A DNA stretch of 64,000 bases from Maylandia zebra. Lineage: Eukaryota; Chordata; Actinopteri; Cichliformes; Cichlidae. The position numbers were made by a program, and so were the translations under genes. Location: contig NC_135187.1 of assembly GCF_041146795.1 (NCBI RefSeq), positions 23,917,056 to 23,981,055 on the forward strand, given 5' to 3'. Shown piece after piece: positions 20,801-32,050 of this stretch. The notes under the pieces were generated by a model. The model was not told the origin of the DNA and made no database searches. It saw nothing but the letters and a program-made list of their open reading frames with translations. Each line of letters begins with the position of its first letter. The stretch's first letter is position 1.

Positions 20801-23800
20801 GTTTTGAGCATCTAAAGCAAGCGCTGCCAGAAAGCTCCTTGTGTGGGAAGATCAGAGGCTAATTCCTGGGGCTTGGCTAGCCGCTCCCTTGGAGCCCACA
20901 GTATGCTCATTAGCTCTGCTTAATACAGCGAGGTGAGAGGCCCGCGCTAACCCTGACTCTCTCATCCAACTCTTCATGTACCTGGCTCCTCACCACCCCT
21001 TTCATCTGGCTTGCTGCGTGCTGACTCCAGAGCCAGGGCCAGGCCTGACTAATCGCAGCCAGATTAATGCCAGTCATGTGCCTCAGGGGGCTTCATTAAA
21101 GCTAATCCTCGCCTCCCCTTGGTCCTGTACGGTGGGTGAGTGTGCAAAAGCAACTGTACGGCATTTACACGTATGGGTGTCTGAGTGCACGCGCATATCC
21201 TCTCAAGCGGAGATTGTAGCAGCTCACCGGTCTTCCAATGCTGCCAGGATCTCCGAGAGCACCGGCACGTCCTTTGTGTCCCTAGAGGGGAAACAATTAG
21301 GCAGGATGGTGTCATAATAATTTGGTAATGCGAAACGATCACTGATGCCTGAATCAGACAGATTACTCACCTTGACTCCCTGCAGTCCCTGTGGGCCTTT
21401 AGGTCCTGCTGGGCAGTTGAGAGGACACTGGGAAAAGATAGTGAGAAGGATATGCAGTGTATGGGTTATAAAATGTGAAGTTGTGTCAGAATAGATTTGC
21501 AAGAGAGGAGGAATCTTTAGATCTTACCTCGAAATCTGCACTACCCTCTTCTCCAACAATAAACTTGCCTGGAGGACCCTAAGCAGACAGACAGATACAT
21601 GGATGAGCAAAGTCACCCAGTCACAGTTGGCAGTCAGTTGCGTCTACCACCCTCCCAAGCTGAGCCAGCACTCTCTCCCTCTTTCACTCCATCTATTTCT
21701 TCCTCCATTTTCCCCCCTCTCTGTTTATAGATTGAGTTAGAAAGTTAAAGTATCTCTACAGGTGCTGATGTATTTCTGCAACAGCCAGATGAGACAGCCC
21801 ACTGATCTAATGGGGGTTTATTTACCCTAGGACAGCACTAAAGCTAAACAAATACACTCCCCTGGGCTGGGAACATCACTCTCAATGAAGCACCCCCCTC
21901 CCCTTCTTGGAATCACAGAGATGCACACAGGAGAGTTCATACGCTGCTGGAAAATGACTTAAAAGCATACCTCTTAAAACTGTTTTTAGTGCATCACCAC
22001 TTAGTGTCTGTTGGGACTTGTTCAAGCAGCAGTCATCTCTGGCTGCGCTTGGTGTTTTGTTACCATTCGGCGCATTAAAAACACACACGCCAACATTAAC
22101 TGTGTGCTGGATAGAGCACGCATTAAGCATGGCATCAGCAGTATGTCCTTGCCTGTGATCTCATTCAGTCATTTCAGTCAGCAACAATTAGACTGATGAA
22201 AATGTACGCCTGATTAAGCCTAATGAACTCCCGGTAGCTTATTTATTAAGTTTTTAAAGCCGATCTCACCAGTCTCAGTGCCTTCATGTATTGTTTACTG
22301 TGACATCCTTTCTGTGGATTAACTTTGAGTACATTCAAGCAGCGCTTTAGTGCTTATGTGTAATGGAATTGGGATGAGGCAGTGGCGTTGTGAATGTTTG
22401 TCCTCTAGAGCGCTATGAACTGTTCTGCAAGTAAACAATACAATTATAAAATATTTCATGTTCAAACAGGTATTATTTTTTATGTTAATGTAACATTTAC
22501 TAATATCAGGCTAATTGTTCCATCTGCACTATTTATATTTGGAACCTCACCACACATGCTAAGGAGGCCTAACAGCATATAGCGTAGCATCAAGACCAGA
22601 GCAGACACCAACAACAGAGAACGTGACGCTGAATAAGTCAGAAAATAGCATAAAATAGAGGCGCTATTGTAGAAGTAGATGTTAGGCCCAATGCGGCTTG
22701 CAGAAGCAGCATCAACTTTATGCCGGTTGGAGCAGCTTGAATAGCATGCCCTACATCAGACTTGCTAATAGGATGCACAGGTGAGCATCAGCTGATGTGG
22801 CAGGCACTGAGACCAGCTGACATGCTGAGATTGCTGTCTTAAGCAATGCTTCAGTTAATGGCTGTTGCTTATGCTATCTTTCCAGATTTCTAATTGCTTA
22901 ATGGATCTACAACAACAAGGAAACCTACATATGATACACTAGTGTATGGTTTTTTTTTTTAAAAAACAGGCTTTTCAAAAGGTGGTTTTGTGTTTAGCTC
23001 GAGGATCTTTGTGACATAGAGTCAGAAAGAAAGATGACAATTCATACGATTTTTCCTCGCAATTACCGGCTTGCCCGGAGGTCCAGGAAATCCTGGAGGT
23101 CCCGGTGGTCCAAGGATACCCTAAATGTTTGTGAGGAGAGTAAGAAATTGTGACTAAGAGCTTCTGAGAAGTTACAAAGGCCCCCATAATAAACTGAAGC
23201 TGGAGTTTCCTTACCTTTGGTCCAGTTGGTCCGATCTCACCAGGGAGACCAATTGGGCCTGGAATACCCTATACAGGACAGTTATGTTAGTGAGCGTGAC
23301 AAACAAGATGATATGTACTTATCCCACCAGAGACAAATTATTGCCACACTTTAAAGAGTTGAAGGCATAACTGCACAATACCAGAGAAGCTACTTACAGC
23401 CAGTCCTGGAAGGCCAGGTCCCTGTGTGGACAAAAGTGACAAGGGGTTAAATTACTGTGTAACAAGTGGAACCAATCCATCAGAGTATCAATTAATGTTT
23501 CCAAAAGCCAATTAAAAACAAATGCAGGAATTCAGTAATGCGTGTGTACAGTGTCAGTGCAGGTTAAATAGCGCTCAGGAACAAAGACACAGAACACAAT
23601 CAGTCTGTGTTTGCTGTGTCTTTTGCTTGGAATTAATTATAAACAAAGTAATTAAGTAAGTAAGCCTTCTTGGAGGAAGAACAGCCCACAGGGCTGGATC
23701 TCCTGTCTGTGGAGCGTAAGACAGCTGGGTGTACGGCACAGCCCCCAGACAGTACGCCTGTTAACGCTAAATAACGGATTAACTAATAGTGTTGTGCTCA

Positions 23801-26800
23801 AGCATGACATTGAATGACGCTGGACTTACAAAGATGTGCAATAGATGGACATCGAGCACCACCTAGTGGCGAAAGACTGCTACAGCTGATGCTTCATGAT
23901 CGCTTGTGTGGAATGGCTGAATCTAATGACAATATGGAGTGTGACTCCTTTATTAAGGATTGCATCAGGCTCGTGTCAGCTGCAGAAATCTTACAGCACA
24001 TTTGGATAAACTGAACCCAAATTGAGGCACAGCTGGTCAGGCATTCATGCGTGACCTAAAAGGCACTAAGGAGGTTGCCTTAAAAAACCAGCTGTGTTGC
24101 AATATGTTTGTTAGAGAACTGAGCAGGCTCGCAAAGAATGCCTAATTCAGTCAATCATAACTCATTTCTTAAGTATCCCGAGAGCCCTATGAGATAATGT
24201 TAGCCAATTAGTCATTTTATATTAATATACAGAGAGCACAGTTACTCAAGCACTGAACTTCAATACAGCCTTACATGAATGTACTTGTATGTTATGAAAC
24301 TATTCTATTCTAATCTCTATCTGATAGTTATGTTCTCAGGGAATTTCCAGGTTTCAAACTGCTTACTGGATCTACAACAACAAGATCCAGTAAGCTGTTA
24401 GAGATCAGTTAGAAAGTCAGATATTGCACGTCTCTCGAATACATGCATAACAGATTAAATAGAGATATTAGAAAAAAGTGTTATCTAAACATTTTGACTG
24501 AAGGTCCCTGGCAGTAAATTGCATGGCTGCCTCATAAAATAATATAAGAGATGAGTTGTTTCCTTTCCATCACTGGGTAGTGTTTCGAATGGTGCCAATC
24601 ATAATACATATTAAATACTGGGTATCACTTATTCATCACTCAGAGTAACTGAACAGAAAAAAATGAAATGAATGATATATAGGAGCCACACGAAAAGCCT
24701 TTTGGCTTTGCATATAAGTAGTGGAGAGCAACCTCTGAAGGCTGAAAATCTTTAGTGCCAAAAACTGCAGTTTCTCACACGACCACTTAAAGCAAGCCAG
24801 CCCTCGTGGACTGTTAAATATTTCTGTACATAATCTGCAACATAATCTGCAACCACTGTTGTGTCTTGTCTCGTCGATTGCTCCTGTGCATTTCTGGCTG
24901 CTTTTTCCAACACATTTTCTGAATGAATCAGTGAGAGTATAATAATAATTTTCCTCATTATAAGCAGTGTTGGGGAGTAACGGAATACATGTACCGTTAC
25001 GTATTTAAAATACAAAATACAAAATATAAGTAGGGGAGACCGGGGATAGTTGTAACATTTTTGACATTTCTGTCTGTAAATTGGAGCTCTTTTAAGGTAG
25101 TGGATTCAAAATGTAATGCAAAGTATTTACATGTCTCTGCTATTAAATAGTGCAACTATTTTCTCTGCAGCACAGTTACCCATTGCATGGTATGGTCTCA
25201 AACACAAAGAGTGAAATGTTACAATTAACCCCATAGTCTGGGTTAGTTGTAACATATCCTGGGGTAAAATGTAACACAATGAAATAAGGGTACTAACAAA
25301 ACATTAACATGTAATCTTTGTTTATTCAACACATGAATGCACTTAGAGCCATTTATGTAGCTCTGTGTGTGTGTGTGACAGAATGCAGAAATCTAGCTTT
25401 TGAGCATATTCCAACCCCCCAAAAAAGACAAATTATGGAATTTTCTGCAAATGAATATTTCATTAATTTTGGTTGGTCTTCCTTGAGTTTGGCCTCATTG
25501 GCTCAGTGGGCATTATAACCTACAGCTCTTGCACCAATTTTAAACATAACAATGAAGCTGAAAAAATGTAGTTGTTCACCAGCATCGCAATTCCATTATT
25601 TTTTTCAGGGTTTACCTTGGTGTGGTTTGCAAAGTGCTTCAGAAAGATGAGGAAATCTGTTTCTTGCACCCATCCTGACTTATTTCCACTACCAGTGCTT
25701 CCTACTGGTCCATCTCTGACACAGAGGTCTGCATAATGTATGTGTGGGAACACAAACAGTGGAGGAATTGTGTTGCCAATGGCATTAACCGCATATACAA
25801 ATGTGACCAGTGAACCTCTCTCTGCTGATGTTGTTGCCCCAACTTGTTTAATATAAGTTAAAGTAATAGTGTGGTAAGTTGTAACATCTGCATTATTTTT
25901 ACAACTAACCCAGACTGTTGCTGTTACAACTGACCCAGACTCCTATAGCCATGAACTAGCTTACATTACAGCCAACGGCTAAAACATTAGCACTAAAGAC
26001 CTACACAGAATATATCCCCATAGACATACAAATAACATAATTTAAGTTTGATGAGTTTAACTGCAAAGCAGATAATGCTATTAGAAATTGAAATAAAGTA
26101 GAAAAACTTACTTTTTGGCATACAAATTACTTTTTTTCGTGTTAAATTGTCTGTGTTTGACAAAATGTGCTGATTTTTCACATGTGATAGCAGAACTGAG
26201 TTGGGCATGCACAGGATGAGTCACATCATTTGAAACTTAGCCCTGATTGGAGAAATTGGAAGTGTTACAACTGACCCACGTTACAACTATCCCCGGTCTC
26301 CCCTAACTGTATTCCGTTACAGTTACCGTTTAAAAAGGTGGTATTCAGAATACAGTTACTTTGTTGAAATAAATGGATTACACTGCGGTACTTTCCTGTT
26401 TCATTTTGTCGCGGGTCAGGACTGTTTCGGTTTTGTTTGACAGCTACGTTCTGTTGTTCCAGGGGGCAGCGTTACGGTTGCCATGGTTACAGGGCGACGC
26501 TCTCTCTCTCTCTGCGACTGTGTGTTTCCTGGGTGAGAGAGCGCCTTTTCGTTGTTGTTGTGCTAAGGCAGAATGCTACAGGCATAGCCCTAAAGAATGT
26601 AGCATCATGGGCAGTGTAGTCCGTGCTGCAGGGAGAATGGACTGCCATACACGTTATGGGTCTGTGAGCGCGAGGAGGGAGAAAAAAGGATAATGGAAAG
26701 GTACGAGTTGTCATTGAGAAAAAACGGGAGCTGGAAGCATGTAAATATAATAATAACCACTGCAGCCAAGAAGAGAGCCTGATGAGCCCAGTTGTAAGTA

Positions 26801-28498
26801 AGCTATTAAGACTCGACTGTACACCGTGTTCGTGTTTTCCTCCGAAAACAATAAGTTCCGTTGGAGCAGTCTTTCAACGCCTCTCTCTGTCTCTCGCAAG
26901 AAAAGTTGACCCACACAACAAAGTAAAGCTATTTTTCGGCTACGAGCCGACAGGGACCCCGCCGTATTAGTCAGAGGTCCCTTTACTACAGTTCGGAGTC
27001 GCGGACCTTCAGTAACAGTAATGAATCACGCAGCAATAGTACATTCACGTTGTTGTAAAAAGCATGATAATATATTAAGTAATCCAAAGTATTCAGAATA
27101 CGTTACTGTCATTGAGTAACGTAACGGAATACGTTACAGAATACATTTTGGGGCATGTATTCTGTATTCTGTAATGGAATACATTTTAAAAGTAACCTTC
27201 CCAACACTGATTATAAGATGATGATGATAGCCTCCATATGCGGAATTACAGATGTAAACAAATCCTAAAGGGAGATCGCTAAAATTATTGGAATCAATGT
27301 GAAGAATCGGAAAAACACGACGACCACAACAAAGATCAGGAACCCATGAAGGGGGAAAAAAAACACCAAGATGTGATCACAAGTTAATTAATATATAATG
27401 CCCAATGGTGCAAGCTGGCAATGGCCACTTAAGCAGATTATATCTGCTTTACAAAGATTTCCCACAGCAATATAAATAAGCTTCAAGGGGTAAGCTATTC
27501 AGCTTCTCTTTGAATAGGCTGTGTCTTAATACCTGGAACTGGCATTCTGTTTTCCCACAGTGAATTAGAAATGCACCTGTTAGCTACACCGAGTCATGAG
27601 TCCCTATCTGCTACTCTCTCTGTCTAAAACAAAAAGGAGAAATGGTTTCATAGGATGGGAAAGTCAAAACCTCAGGGTTGTAAAATGCAAAGAAATAAGT
27701 GATGGTGTCTGTTTGTTGTGTACAGTTTATGATGCTACATTGTAACTGCAGTTGTCAGAAAACTAGAGTTGACATTTTGTATATTAAGTTCTTTTAAAAT
27801 GTTTGCAAAAACCAAAAAAAGTGACAGTTAAAAATTGATTTACTCACAGGAGTTCCGGGCTCACCAGTTGGACCTGGTTGACCCTGCAAACAACAGAAAT
27901 CAGTAACATATCTGTGATGGTTAACTGTGGTATTATTACACATATAGATGACAATGACAATATCTTTTTGAAATGAAAACAGCACACCAGGATGAATGAA
28001 AGAAAGTCCTTAACAACACAGCGATTCTCACGCTTTCCCCTGCAAGCAGGAGTTCGACGTCATTCTCAACATCACAGTGACAGGGCATAGGGAACATTAC
28101 CCAGAGATTTTATATTTCTATAAATCTGAACCTTTCAGAGTATTCCACCAGCAGCACAAACAGATTTCACACAGAACAGCAGCACAATTGTGATTTTGCA
28201 CTAATAATCTTTTTAGGTTAAGGTTTAGACACTTGCCTTTGGTCCAGGTCTCCCGATAGGACCTCGGTCACCCTTTGCTCCAATCAAACCCTGGAGGCAA
28301 ACAGAAAGAAATGAAATCGGGTAGATGTGCTATGCAGTATATACTGAAAACCGTCACAAATGAAACATAATTAACATCACAGGAGGGTTAACCTCACATT
28401 TAATCAAAGTTGACTTGGTTCAGGTAAGTAATTGGGAAACAAACCTGAGACTGAGATTCCGGGGCAGATTACTGGCTTAACCTCTGAGGAATGCCTGG

Positions 28499-28573
<75 letters not shown>

Positions 28574-31500
28574 TGCTTGTGCTTCTGTTAGCATGTGACC
28601 GTTTGGCACTGATGCTCAAGTTCCATCTGAAGCAGCAACTCAAATTGAAAAAGCTAGGACACAGTTATATACGAGTCTCTGTCTCTGCACAGTGGCAGTA
28701 GTTAGGACTTGCAATGCCATAATAATATTCCTCTTATTTTATAGTTAAAACAAACATACATGAGCAAAACAAGTAATGTGTAGTATATAGACCAGATTAA
28801 CGTCATCAACACCTACTAATATTCTAAGCTCTTATGTAAACTGATCTATTCCAATGACAATTGGACAAACTCCACTCTCGATAGGTTTCATGTTCTCTGT
28901 GGAAAGCTGGGGAAAAACCTGGTGTAAATATGTAGGAAAAAAATAATAATATTAACCAGCCCCTTTCAGCACTGTTAAAACAGATACCTGGATAAAAAAA
29001 TGAATAATCTGTGAGGTACAACAAAATCAAGCTTTCTGGTTTCTTTTTACAGACCACTTGTAGTGCGTATTTTATTATCTAGTCATATTTTAGCGTGATG
29101 TGGTTGCATGGAGGTAAACATATTAAAAGCAAAGAAGAGGGATTGAGTTTGTGAAATGTAGTCCTAAAACTTCTGGTAGTAGCTTTGAACCTGATATCCT
29201 GGCTACAAAACACTGACCTGTGGGTGCTCAGACTGTGCTATCACAAACATAGCATGTTGTAAAGATCATCCAGGATATAGGACAACAAACAAGACTGAGC
29301 CTCTAGTGCAGGGATGTTAAACTTATTTTACATCGCAGGCCACAAACAACCCGTTTTGCTCTTACATCAGTGAAGCTACCCTTTCTGTCAATGTAGAGAA
29401 ATCTAACTACACATTTAATCAATGGATATCTTAATATATGAAAAAGAAGCACAATTTCAACAGTATGTCTCATTTTTTCTTCATGATAAAGAAACGCTGC
29501 TGTAGTAAATGAAAAAACCCTGTCAGCATGACTCTTTGGCCTTGAGTTGTAACAAGTAAATGCACAAAATTACAGAAATCTATCATTTAATTACTTTGGC
29601 ATCGTATGAATGGCCATGGAGGAGGTGTTTGTCTGAAGGAAAAGCTGTAAAACTTGTGAAAATACGTTTCAAAATTGAAGTTCAAAATCTGGAAGCAATA
29701 TTTTTAAAAGTTTTTCTCCTTTTTTCATTCTCTCTTGCACACAGTTTACTTACATCAATGCCATTCTCCCCGGGTGATCCGTCAGGACCTGGCTCTCCTG
29801 GCTCTCCCTTCTGCCCCTACAGCAAAATCCACACCGTAAAAACCGTGTTCAAGTAAATCACAAGTTAAAGTTGCTGCAAAATTAAACTGGCACCGTGACA
29901 GTACAGACTTACTGGTGGGCCAGGTGACCCGGGACGCCCTTTCTCTCCCTGCAGATAGACAAAGGGCATGTGTTAACCCAACTAAACATACAGTACACGC
30001 CATGGTTACACCTTTGTGTTCACAACTGTATCATATTCATCACCTAAATGCCTTTCATTGCTACGCATCGCCTCATAGAAATGAATTTAGGAAGATTTAT
30101 CACGTCGCAAATTTCACGAGACAGCATGAGAAAAATGTGCCACATAAATATATACTGTACTGAGCACAGAGAGGTGCACGGGCAGATGTTAATCAGTTGC
30201 TCCAGTGTTGATATTATAAGCAATCTTTAGATGGACTCTGAAGTGTGTCTACACTGGCTGCGTTTTCTATCAGGCTTTGATCCCACTGTTAAGCCTTTGG
30301 ATGAGTGAGCAAAGAGTGACAGGTTTAATAACATGCTAGACTGACACCGTTTATTGATAGATAAAGAGCCTTTTAAAAATAGTTTTTTGGCTAAAATGCT
30401 AATAAAAAAAGAGACTTTTTACATTTGATTTGGTATTGAGCCATAAAGCATGCTATCTCCACACTGCTCTAGAGCAGCTTCTGTTTCCAACACATTTACA
30501 CAACTTTGCCTGTTGTTAACCCTTTGAGTAACTCGCACATATCACGTTACTGTGACCCAAACTCGGGTCTGAGGCAAGGATCTCTTCTCAAAGACCCCTC
30601 TCTCTGCTGGGAACAGAGCTCTTTTGTGCCGGTGTTTTCATTTGCAGCGCTCTCTGCTGGTATGAATTCAGTACTGCGCCACACCTCCTGATTTGGTATT
30701 TCTCCAGCACAATGAGGAGCTTTGTGGGAAAACCTATTTGGCAAACCTGTGTGGATACTCACATCAATGCCATCTGACCCAGGAGTGCCAGAGGGGCCGG
30801 GTGGGCCTGGCGGGCCCGGAGGTCCAGGTGGACCCCTCTGAAACACAGACAGAGAGGAAAAAAGGTCAAACAGCAACATTTACTAATTCACTCTGTGCAG
30901 TAGCCTGTAGCAACAATCAGGATGCAGTATCATTGTGGAATATATAACTAACAGATGTTAAATATATATTGTAATATCATAGTGGATATTAATTTTCATG
31001 GATTTTTATAAAAATGAAAACACATTTGATGTATGTTTTATTTTCCCAAATAAGGAAATATAACCTAACCCTCCATCATAGAACCAAATATCGGAGTGGT
31101 TACTGCAGGTTAAGGTGGGCAACTCTGAAAGCCGAGTGAGTTTAACATGGAGCATTGCAACAAAAATAACATGATAAAACTGGCATCTTTGAGGAGGTAA
31201 ACACAAAGGATCGAGGAGGAATGTGGGAGGAAGGGCTAAAAGACTGGCACTGTTTACCCCCACCCAACCCACCCCCCTCCTTCTCCATCCTACTGCCTGT
31301 CTTGAACAACATTTTATTGCAAGGGTCAGTCCATCAAGTGATAAAAGAATAAATCCCACTTTGAATTCTTCAGGTGTTAAAACCCCCAAAACAAAACACA
31401 GAATGATCCTTGAAAGTGAAAACTCCTGTAAGTCCAGAAGATAACGTGTAGGTGTCTGTTTGAATAACAGCTTTCACGCTCAGTGGACAAAGTTTGTGTG

Positions 31501-32050
31501 TCGGTGTCAGTGCACACTGACTTTTCCCCCCCTTAAATCTGGCATGGCTGCAAAGATTTGACCCCCAAAAAACTGAAAAAATAAATCCCCATCATTCTTG
31601 GTTAAATAGTGCTCCTCTTGGCCCCTGTAAAGGTAGCCTAGGTAATGATGAATCCGTGCCTTAAAAAAGAGGGGGCGCCGTGGTTAGAAAGACCTAAGAG
31701 TCCGTGTACGATAAGGGTGATCCATGAAAGATCCACAAGATAGCTTCCACCCCTGAAAATCATTTTCTTCTACATTCATTCTATAAAGCTGGGTACTCAT
31801 CACACTTATATCCTTGCTTCCATGCTGTGGTTATTTAATCCCTTCATCCAGCCCAAGATGGCACGAAACCTACAAGATCACCTGAAGATATCCATAGCCG
31901 ACTGGACCCTTACCGAGGGCCCTTACCCCCTGAACCCTTGAGCCCCGATCAAGTTTTGAGCTCTTCTGTGCCACTCACCACTTGAGCCAAAACCAGGCAC
32001 AAGGTCTGCAGAATAACCCAGGTCTTCAGCAAGGCAGAGAGAGCAGCCAT
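13021..32050 (-). CDS. col9a1: Collagen alpha-1(IX) chain, short form, complete (32 exons)
   Basis: FACIT collagen that coats type II collagen fibrils in cartilage and vitreous as a trimer with alpha-2(IX) and alpha-3(IX). Exons, 5' to 3' (high to low coordinate): 32050-31979, 30837-30763, 29948-29913, 29816-29754, 28290-28237, 27883-27848, 23421-23398, 23268-23215, 23120-23067, 21578-21528, 21427-21371, 21281-21228, 19838-19785, 19666-19613, 19135-19082, 18966-18913, 18744-18691, 18591-18538, 18440-18387, 17684-17640, 17164-17111, 16809-16756, 16684-16631, 16541-16470, 16183-16148, 16041-15997, 15518-15486, 15281-15135, 15042-14988, 14902-14714, 14619-14542, 13226-13021. Total 2076 nt, 691 residues; the human short isoform is 678 as I recall. 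The 32-exon count fits human 38 exons minus the first seven plus the alternative first exon. ATG in strong context (ACCATGG). The end [11 protein letters not shown]...KGPNV resembles human GLPGFCEPASC...KGPDP. Confidence 0.93.
14300..14480 (+). repeat. Fragment of a widespread fish repeat (family A, copy 1)
   Basis: Landmarks CCCACTGTCGCCAAGTGC, TTTTCTCTGTATTATTGG, an ATATAAAGTGCC block and an ATTGAAT-rich 3' end. Two relatives occur at 16935-17080 and 54774-54945. It lies in the last intron of col9a1, antisense to it. The ending resembles the 3' tails of LINE-mobilised elements; class not certain. Confidence 0.65.
14859..15042 (-). other. col9a1: col9a1 NC2 trimerisation domain
   Basis: The 55-nt exon plus the start of the 189-nt exon encode [18 protein letters not shown] and then [15 protein letters not shown] before Gly-X-Y resumes ([10 protein letters not shown]). 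This aligns with human NC2 (DQHIKQVCMRVIQEHFAEMAAS as I recall it). In type IX collagen NC2 drives chain selection and trimer formation. The human Cys in this stretch is replaced here (VVLKMM), so any disulfide at that site would be absent. Confidence 0.82.
15135..21281 (-). other. col9a1: col9a1 COL2 triple helix (exons 12-28)
   Basis: Seventeen exons, mainly 54 nt with 72, 45, 36, 33 and one 147-nt exon, all phase 0 and all Gly-X-Y. The 33-nt exon (15486-15518) ends inside a triplet that the 147-nt exon completes (GQ + QGI), so the reading frame is continuous. Introns are about 70 bp to 1.4 kb. This is the arm that lies along the type II fibril and carries the lysines used for cross-linking; the individual lysines cannot be assigned here. 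Confidence 0.87.
16935..17080 (+). repeat. Family A repeat, copy 2, with a perfect palindrome
   Basis: Landmarks TTGCCAAGCGCTTGCTCATA and GTTGTTGCGATTTGGTGCTA place it in the same family as 14300-14480. At 16991-17020 it carries a perfect inverted repeat, ACAGTCTTTATATT, 2-nt spacer, AATATAAAGACTGT, replacing the usual single AATATAAAG segment. It lies about 30 bp from the donor of the exon at 17111-17164. Confidence 0.65.
21371..21578 (-). other. col9a1: col9a1 NC3 hinge (exons 10-11)
   Basis: Two exons (51 and 57 nt) encode [17 protein letters not shown] and then [11 protein letters not shown]. The C-x3-C pair matches the spacing in human NC3 (CPNAC). In type IX collagen NC3 is the hinge between the fibril-bound and projecting arms, and its cysteines link the three chains. 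Gly-X-Y resumes immediately after CPLNCPA. Confidence 0.85.
22860..22920. repeat. Short repeat shared with 24345-24395
   Basis: TTTCCAG-x-TTTC followed by TGCTTA-x-TGGATCTACAACAACAAG occurs here and again about 1.5 kb away at 24345-24383. Both lie in col9a1 introns. This copy lacks the second hairpin arm of the other. Origin unknown; possibly the end of a small transposon. Confidence 0.55.
24361..24395. repeat. Perfect hairpin in col9a1 intron 6
   Basis: GCTTACTGGATC (24361-24372) and GATCCAGTAAGC (24384-24395) are exact 12-bp inverted arms around an 11-nt TACAACAACAA loop. The left arm and loop recur at about 22898-22918. It may be an inverted-repeat terminus of a mobile element. Confidence 0.65.
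25033..26303. mobile_element. pogo-like DNA transposon nested in the hAT element
   Basis: A 1271-bp insertion with exact inverted termini (GGGGAGACCGGGGATAGTTG at the left, its complement at the right), flanked by TA at 25031-25032 and 26304-26305. TA duplication fits the Tc1/mariner/pogo group. Subterminal GTTGTAACA / TGTTACAAC motifs recur, with GGGTTAGTTGTAAC near 25240 and complementary copies near 25900, giving internal palindromes. It retains an antisense transposase remnant, described separately. It must be younger than the host element it interrupts. Confidence 0.8.
25520..25846 (-). pseudogene. Remnant of a pogo/Tigger-like DDE transposase
   Basis: The minus-strand reading frame gives [20 protein letters not shown], then [14 protein letters not shown], then [20 protein letters not shown]. 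This is the central part of a pogo-like DDE transposase, where SAERG..VT, PP.FVFP and SGW are familiar family landmarks. The segment that should carry the second catalytic Asp (LLxDNH-type) reads MLVNN and then degenerates. The N-terminal DNA-binding part and the rest of the catalytic core are missing, so no activity is expected. Confidence 0.75.
28235..28236 (-). promoter_or_regulatory. col9a1: GC-type splice donor after col9a1 exon 5
   Basis: The exon ending CCAAAG at 28237 is followed by GCAAGT instead of GTAAGT. All other positions match the donor consensus, as is usual for the minority GC-AG introns. The exon is 54 nt, in phase and Gly-X-Y, so the site is needed to keep the frame. Confidence 0.75.
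28502..28571. repeat. (TG)n microsatellite in col9a1 intron 4
   Basis: About 35 uninterrupted TG units. Length is likely polymorphic and alternating purine-pyrimidine DNA can adopt Z-form; no role is shown. Confidence 0.95.
29310..29580. repeat. Possible hAT-like MITE fragment
   Basis: Starts GCAGGGATGTTAAACTTATTTTACATCG, read here as two parts (GCAGGGATGTTAAAC and TTATTTTACATCG), then GGCCACAAACAACC. This resembles the left end of abundant fish MITEs (CAGGGGTGTCAAACTCATTTT type). The right end is not clear. It lies in col9a1 intron 4. Confidence 0.5.
31979..32050 (-). other. col9a1: col9a1 first exon: signal peptide of the short isoform
   Basis: Encodes 24 residues, [10 protein letters not shown] then [14 protein letters not shown]: a short positive n-region, a hydrophobic core and a likely cleavage near the end. 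It splices directly to an exon starting RGPPGPPG, exactly where the human alternative exon joins (AAQ then RGPPG). The chosen donor is GTG/GTGAGT. An in-frame alternative three bases earlier (CAA/GTGGTG) would drop one Val but matches consensus less well. This exon type marks the NC4-lacking form used in eye tissue of other vertebrates. Confidence 0.85.

Larger units (their letters stand above)
24965..27209. mobile_element. hAT-type DNA transposon, non-autonomous (outer element)
   Basis: A 2245-bp element starts CAGTGTTGGGGAG and ends in ...CTTCCCAACACTG. It is bounded by an exact 8-bp direct repeat ATTATAAG at 24957-24964 and 27210-27217. Eight-bp duplications and CAG..CTG ends point to the hAT superfamily. 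Terminal regions are rich in GGAATAC/GTATTCC and CGTTAC motifs in both orientations. No transposase is readable; without the nested insertion the element is about 970 bp. It lies in col9a1 intron 6. Confidence 0.8.
23067..30837 (-). other. col9a1: col9a1 COL3 triple helix (exons 2-9)
   Basis: Eight exons of 75, 36, 63, 54, 36, 24, 54 and 54 nt encode Gly-X-Y repeats. A two-residue imperfection (GP followed by GLP) occurs at the start of the 24-nt exon 23398-23421; human COL9A1 has a comparable break (GFP-GR-GIP) in COL3. The exon at 28237-28290 uses a GC donor. The 4.4-kb intron between 27848 and 23421 holds the nested transposons. Confidence 0.88.

Noticed and set aside
26373..26693. 106-codon ORF in the hAT element as transposase
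   Set aside because: No hAT dimerisation or DDE motifs; sequence is compositionally odd but not recognisable as protein.
28432..28701. ORFs across the TG/CA microsatellite (runs of CV or TH residues)
   Set aside because: Translations of a dinucleotide repeat in a col9a1 intron.
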